Origin: Clostridiales bacterium
Lineage (GTDB): Bacteria > Bacillota > Clostridia > Oscillospirales > Acutalibacteraceae
Reading direction: 5' to 3'
Length of the DNA stretch: 64,000 bases
Assembly: GCA_019415945.1 (NCBI GenBank)
Contig: DXYF01000017.1
Coordinates: 1 to 64,000 of the forward strand
Part shown: positions 63,597-64,000 of the stretch, piece after piece
Layout of the letters: every line of letters begins with the position of its first letter
Numbering within the stretch: the first letter of the stretch is position 1
Translations under genes and position numbers: made by a program
The notes under the pieces: generated by a model
Databases searched by the model: none
What the model was told of the DNA's origin: nothing
The model's input: only the letters and a program-made list of their open reading frames with translations

Positions 63597-63654
63597 ATTC
63601 TGTCTTTTATTTTTTTATTAACACAATTAATGTACATCTAAATCCGTAAAAACC

Positions 63655-63683
63655 TTGCATTTATGCTATTTTTAGAGTATAAT
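63655..63683 (+). promoter_or_regulatory. Predicted dnaA promoter
   Basis: TTGCAT, a 17-base spacer and TATAAT lie about 90 bases before dnaA. No TTATNCACA DnaA-box is visible in the leader. Confidence 0.65.
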
Positions 63684-63740
63684 TAAATGGAGTGATATTT
63701 TACTTATATATGTAATAGGGAAATAAAATAATATGCAAAG

Positions 63741-63756
63741 CATTAATGCATTAATG
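63741..63756. promoter_or_regulatory. 16-bp palindrome in the dnaA leader
   Basis: CATTAATGCATTAATG is a perfect palindrome between the predicted promoter and the ribosome binding site of dnaA. It could be an operator; no known family of sites is recognised. Confidence 0.4.
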
Positions 63757-63775
63757 AGAGGAATGTACTGATTTG

Positions 63776-64000
63776 ATGGATTCATTTGATGATGCATGGG
63801 AGGTCATTTGCTCCTATTGTCAAACAAAAATAACCGATGTTGCATATAATACTTGGTTTAGCAGAATCAAGCCCTTAAAGCTTGATTTTGAAAAAAATAC
63901 AGCATATCTTGTCGTACCCAACGACTTTCACAGACAAACACTTACACGCTGCTATATTCCGCTTCTCAATGAAGCATTCGAGGCGGTTTTCGGAAGCAAA
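63776..64000 (+). CDS. dnaA: Chromosomal replication initiator DnaA (5' part)
   Basis: The first 75 codons are present and the gene runs off the window. The N-terminal domain I is recognisable: DDAWEVICSYCQTKITDVAYNTWFSRIKPL and PNDFHRQTL match DnaA residues 1-75, quoted here in short pieces as WEVICSYCQTKI and YNTWFSRIKPL. DnaA opens the origin. A TTG one codon earlier is a possible start because GAGAGG is closer to it. The gene points the same way as the rpmH cluster, not divergently. Confidence 0.93.
   Translation, partial: MDSFDDAWEVICSYCQTKITDVAYNTWFSRIKPLKLDFEKNTAYLVVPNDFHRQTLTRCYIPLLNEAFEAVFGSK

Overview
The window looks like part of an anaerobic Clostridia chromosome (Firmicutes), most like the Oscillospiraceae/Ruminococcaceae. 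The pointers are the origin-proximal gene set (rpmH-rnpA-yidD-yidC-jag-mnmE-mnmG-rsmG-noc-parA-parB and the start of dnaA), strong AGGAGG-type ribosome binding sites with frequent TTG/GTG starts, a tryptophan T-box leader, and [FeFe]-hydrogenase maturation genes. The species cannot be named from the sequence alone. No tRNA, rRNA, IS element, prophage or CRISPR array was found.

Layout: 0.2-7 kb holds a two-component system, a two-subunit fumarase, and a minus-strand CpXC-protein / membrane-protein / TatD operon. 7-15 kb is a coiled-coil protein followed by a minus-strand envelope block (AlkD-like, LicD-like, glycosyltransferase, DUF975-like, dipeptidase, YfhO). 15-21.5 kb has a nucleotidase, an LCP protein and the TM1266-hydE-hydG-hydF operon. 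21.8-25.9 kb is a zinc-ribbon/SPFH/TPM/Tim44-like membrane cluster. 26-29 kb is aspS-hisS. 29-35 kb holds the cell-shape genes mreB-mreC-mreD-PBP2 with a MinD-like ATPase and mgsA. 35-47 kb is mixed metabolism: rsmE, mtnN, ilvB, a HAD phosphatase, a rhodanese-CcdA-TlpA thiol trio, guaB, a ROK glucokinase and a four-repeat surface protein. 47.5-49.8 kb is a T-box controlled trpBA pair. From 50 kb to the right edge all genes are on the plus strand: ribosomal protein L34, RNase P protein, membrane insertion, tRNA modification, chromosome segregation, serS, an Lgt-like protein and the 5' end of dnaA.

The most unusual signal is a roughly 96-bp structured repeat present in seven copies (two tandem pairs plus three singles). 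Each array or single copy begins directly on the T-tract of a Rho-independent terminator, in the same orientation as the terminated gene. Each complete unit carries its own GTCGAG-GCA-CTCGAC hairpin, usually followed by a T-run. The copies differ by compensatory changes in the stems, so the folded form appears to be selected. One copy has replaced the 3' end of a neighbouring gene. Other notable points are two perfect 16-bp parS sites (one inside mnmG), a MinD-like protein without its usual membrane-targeting tail and without minC/minE, and a rpmH cluster that points the same way as dnaA.
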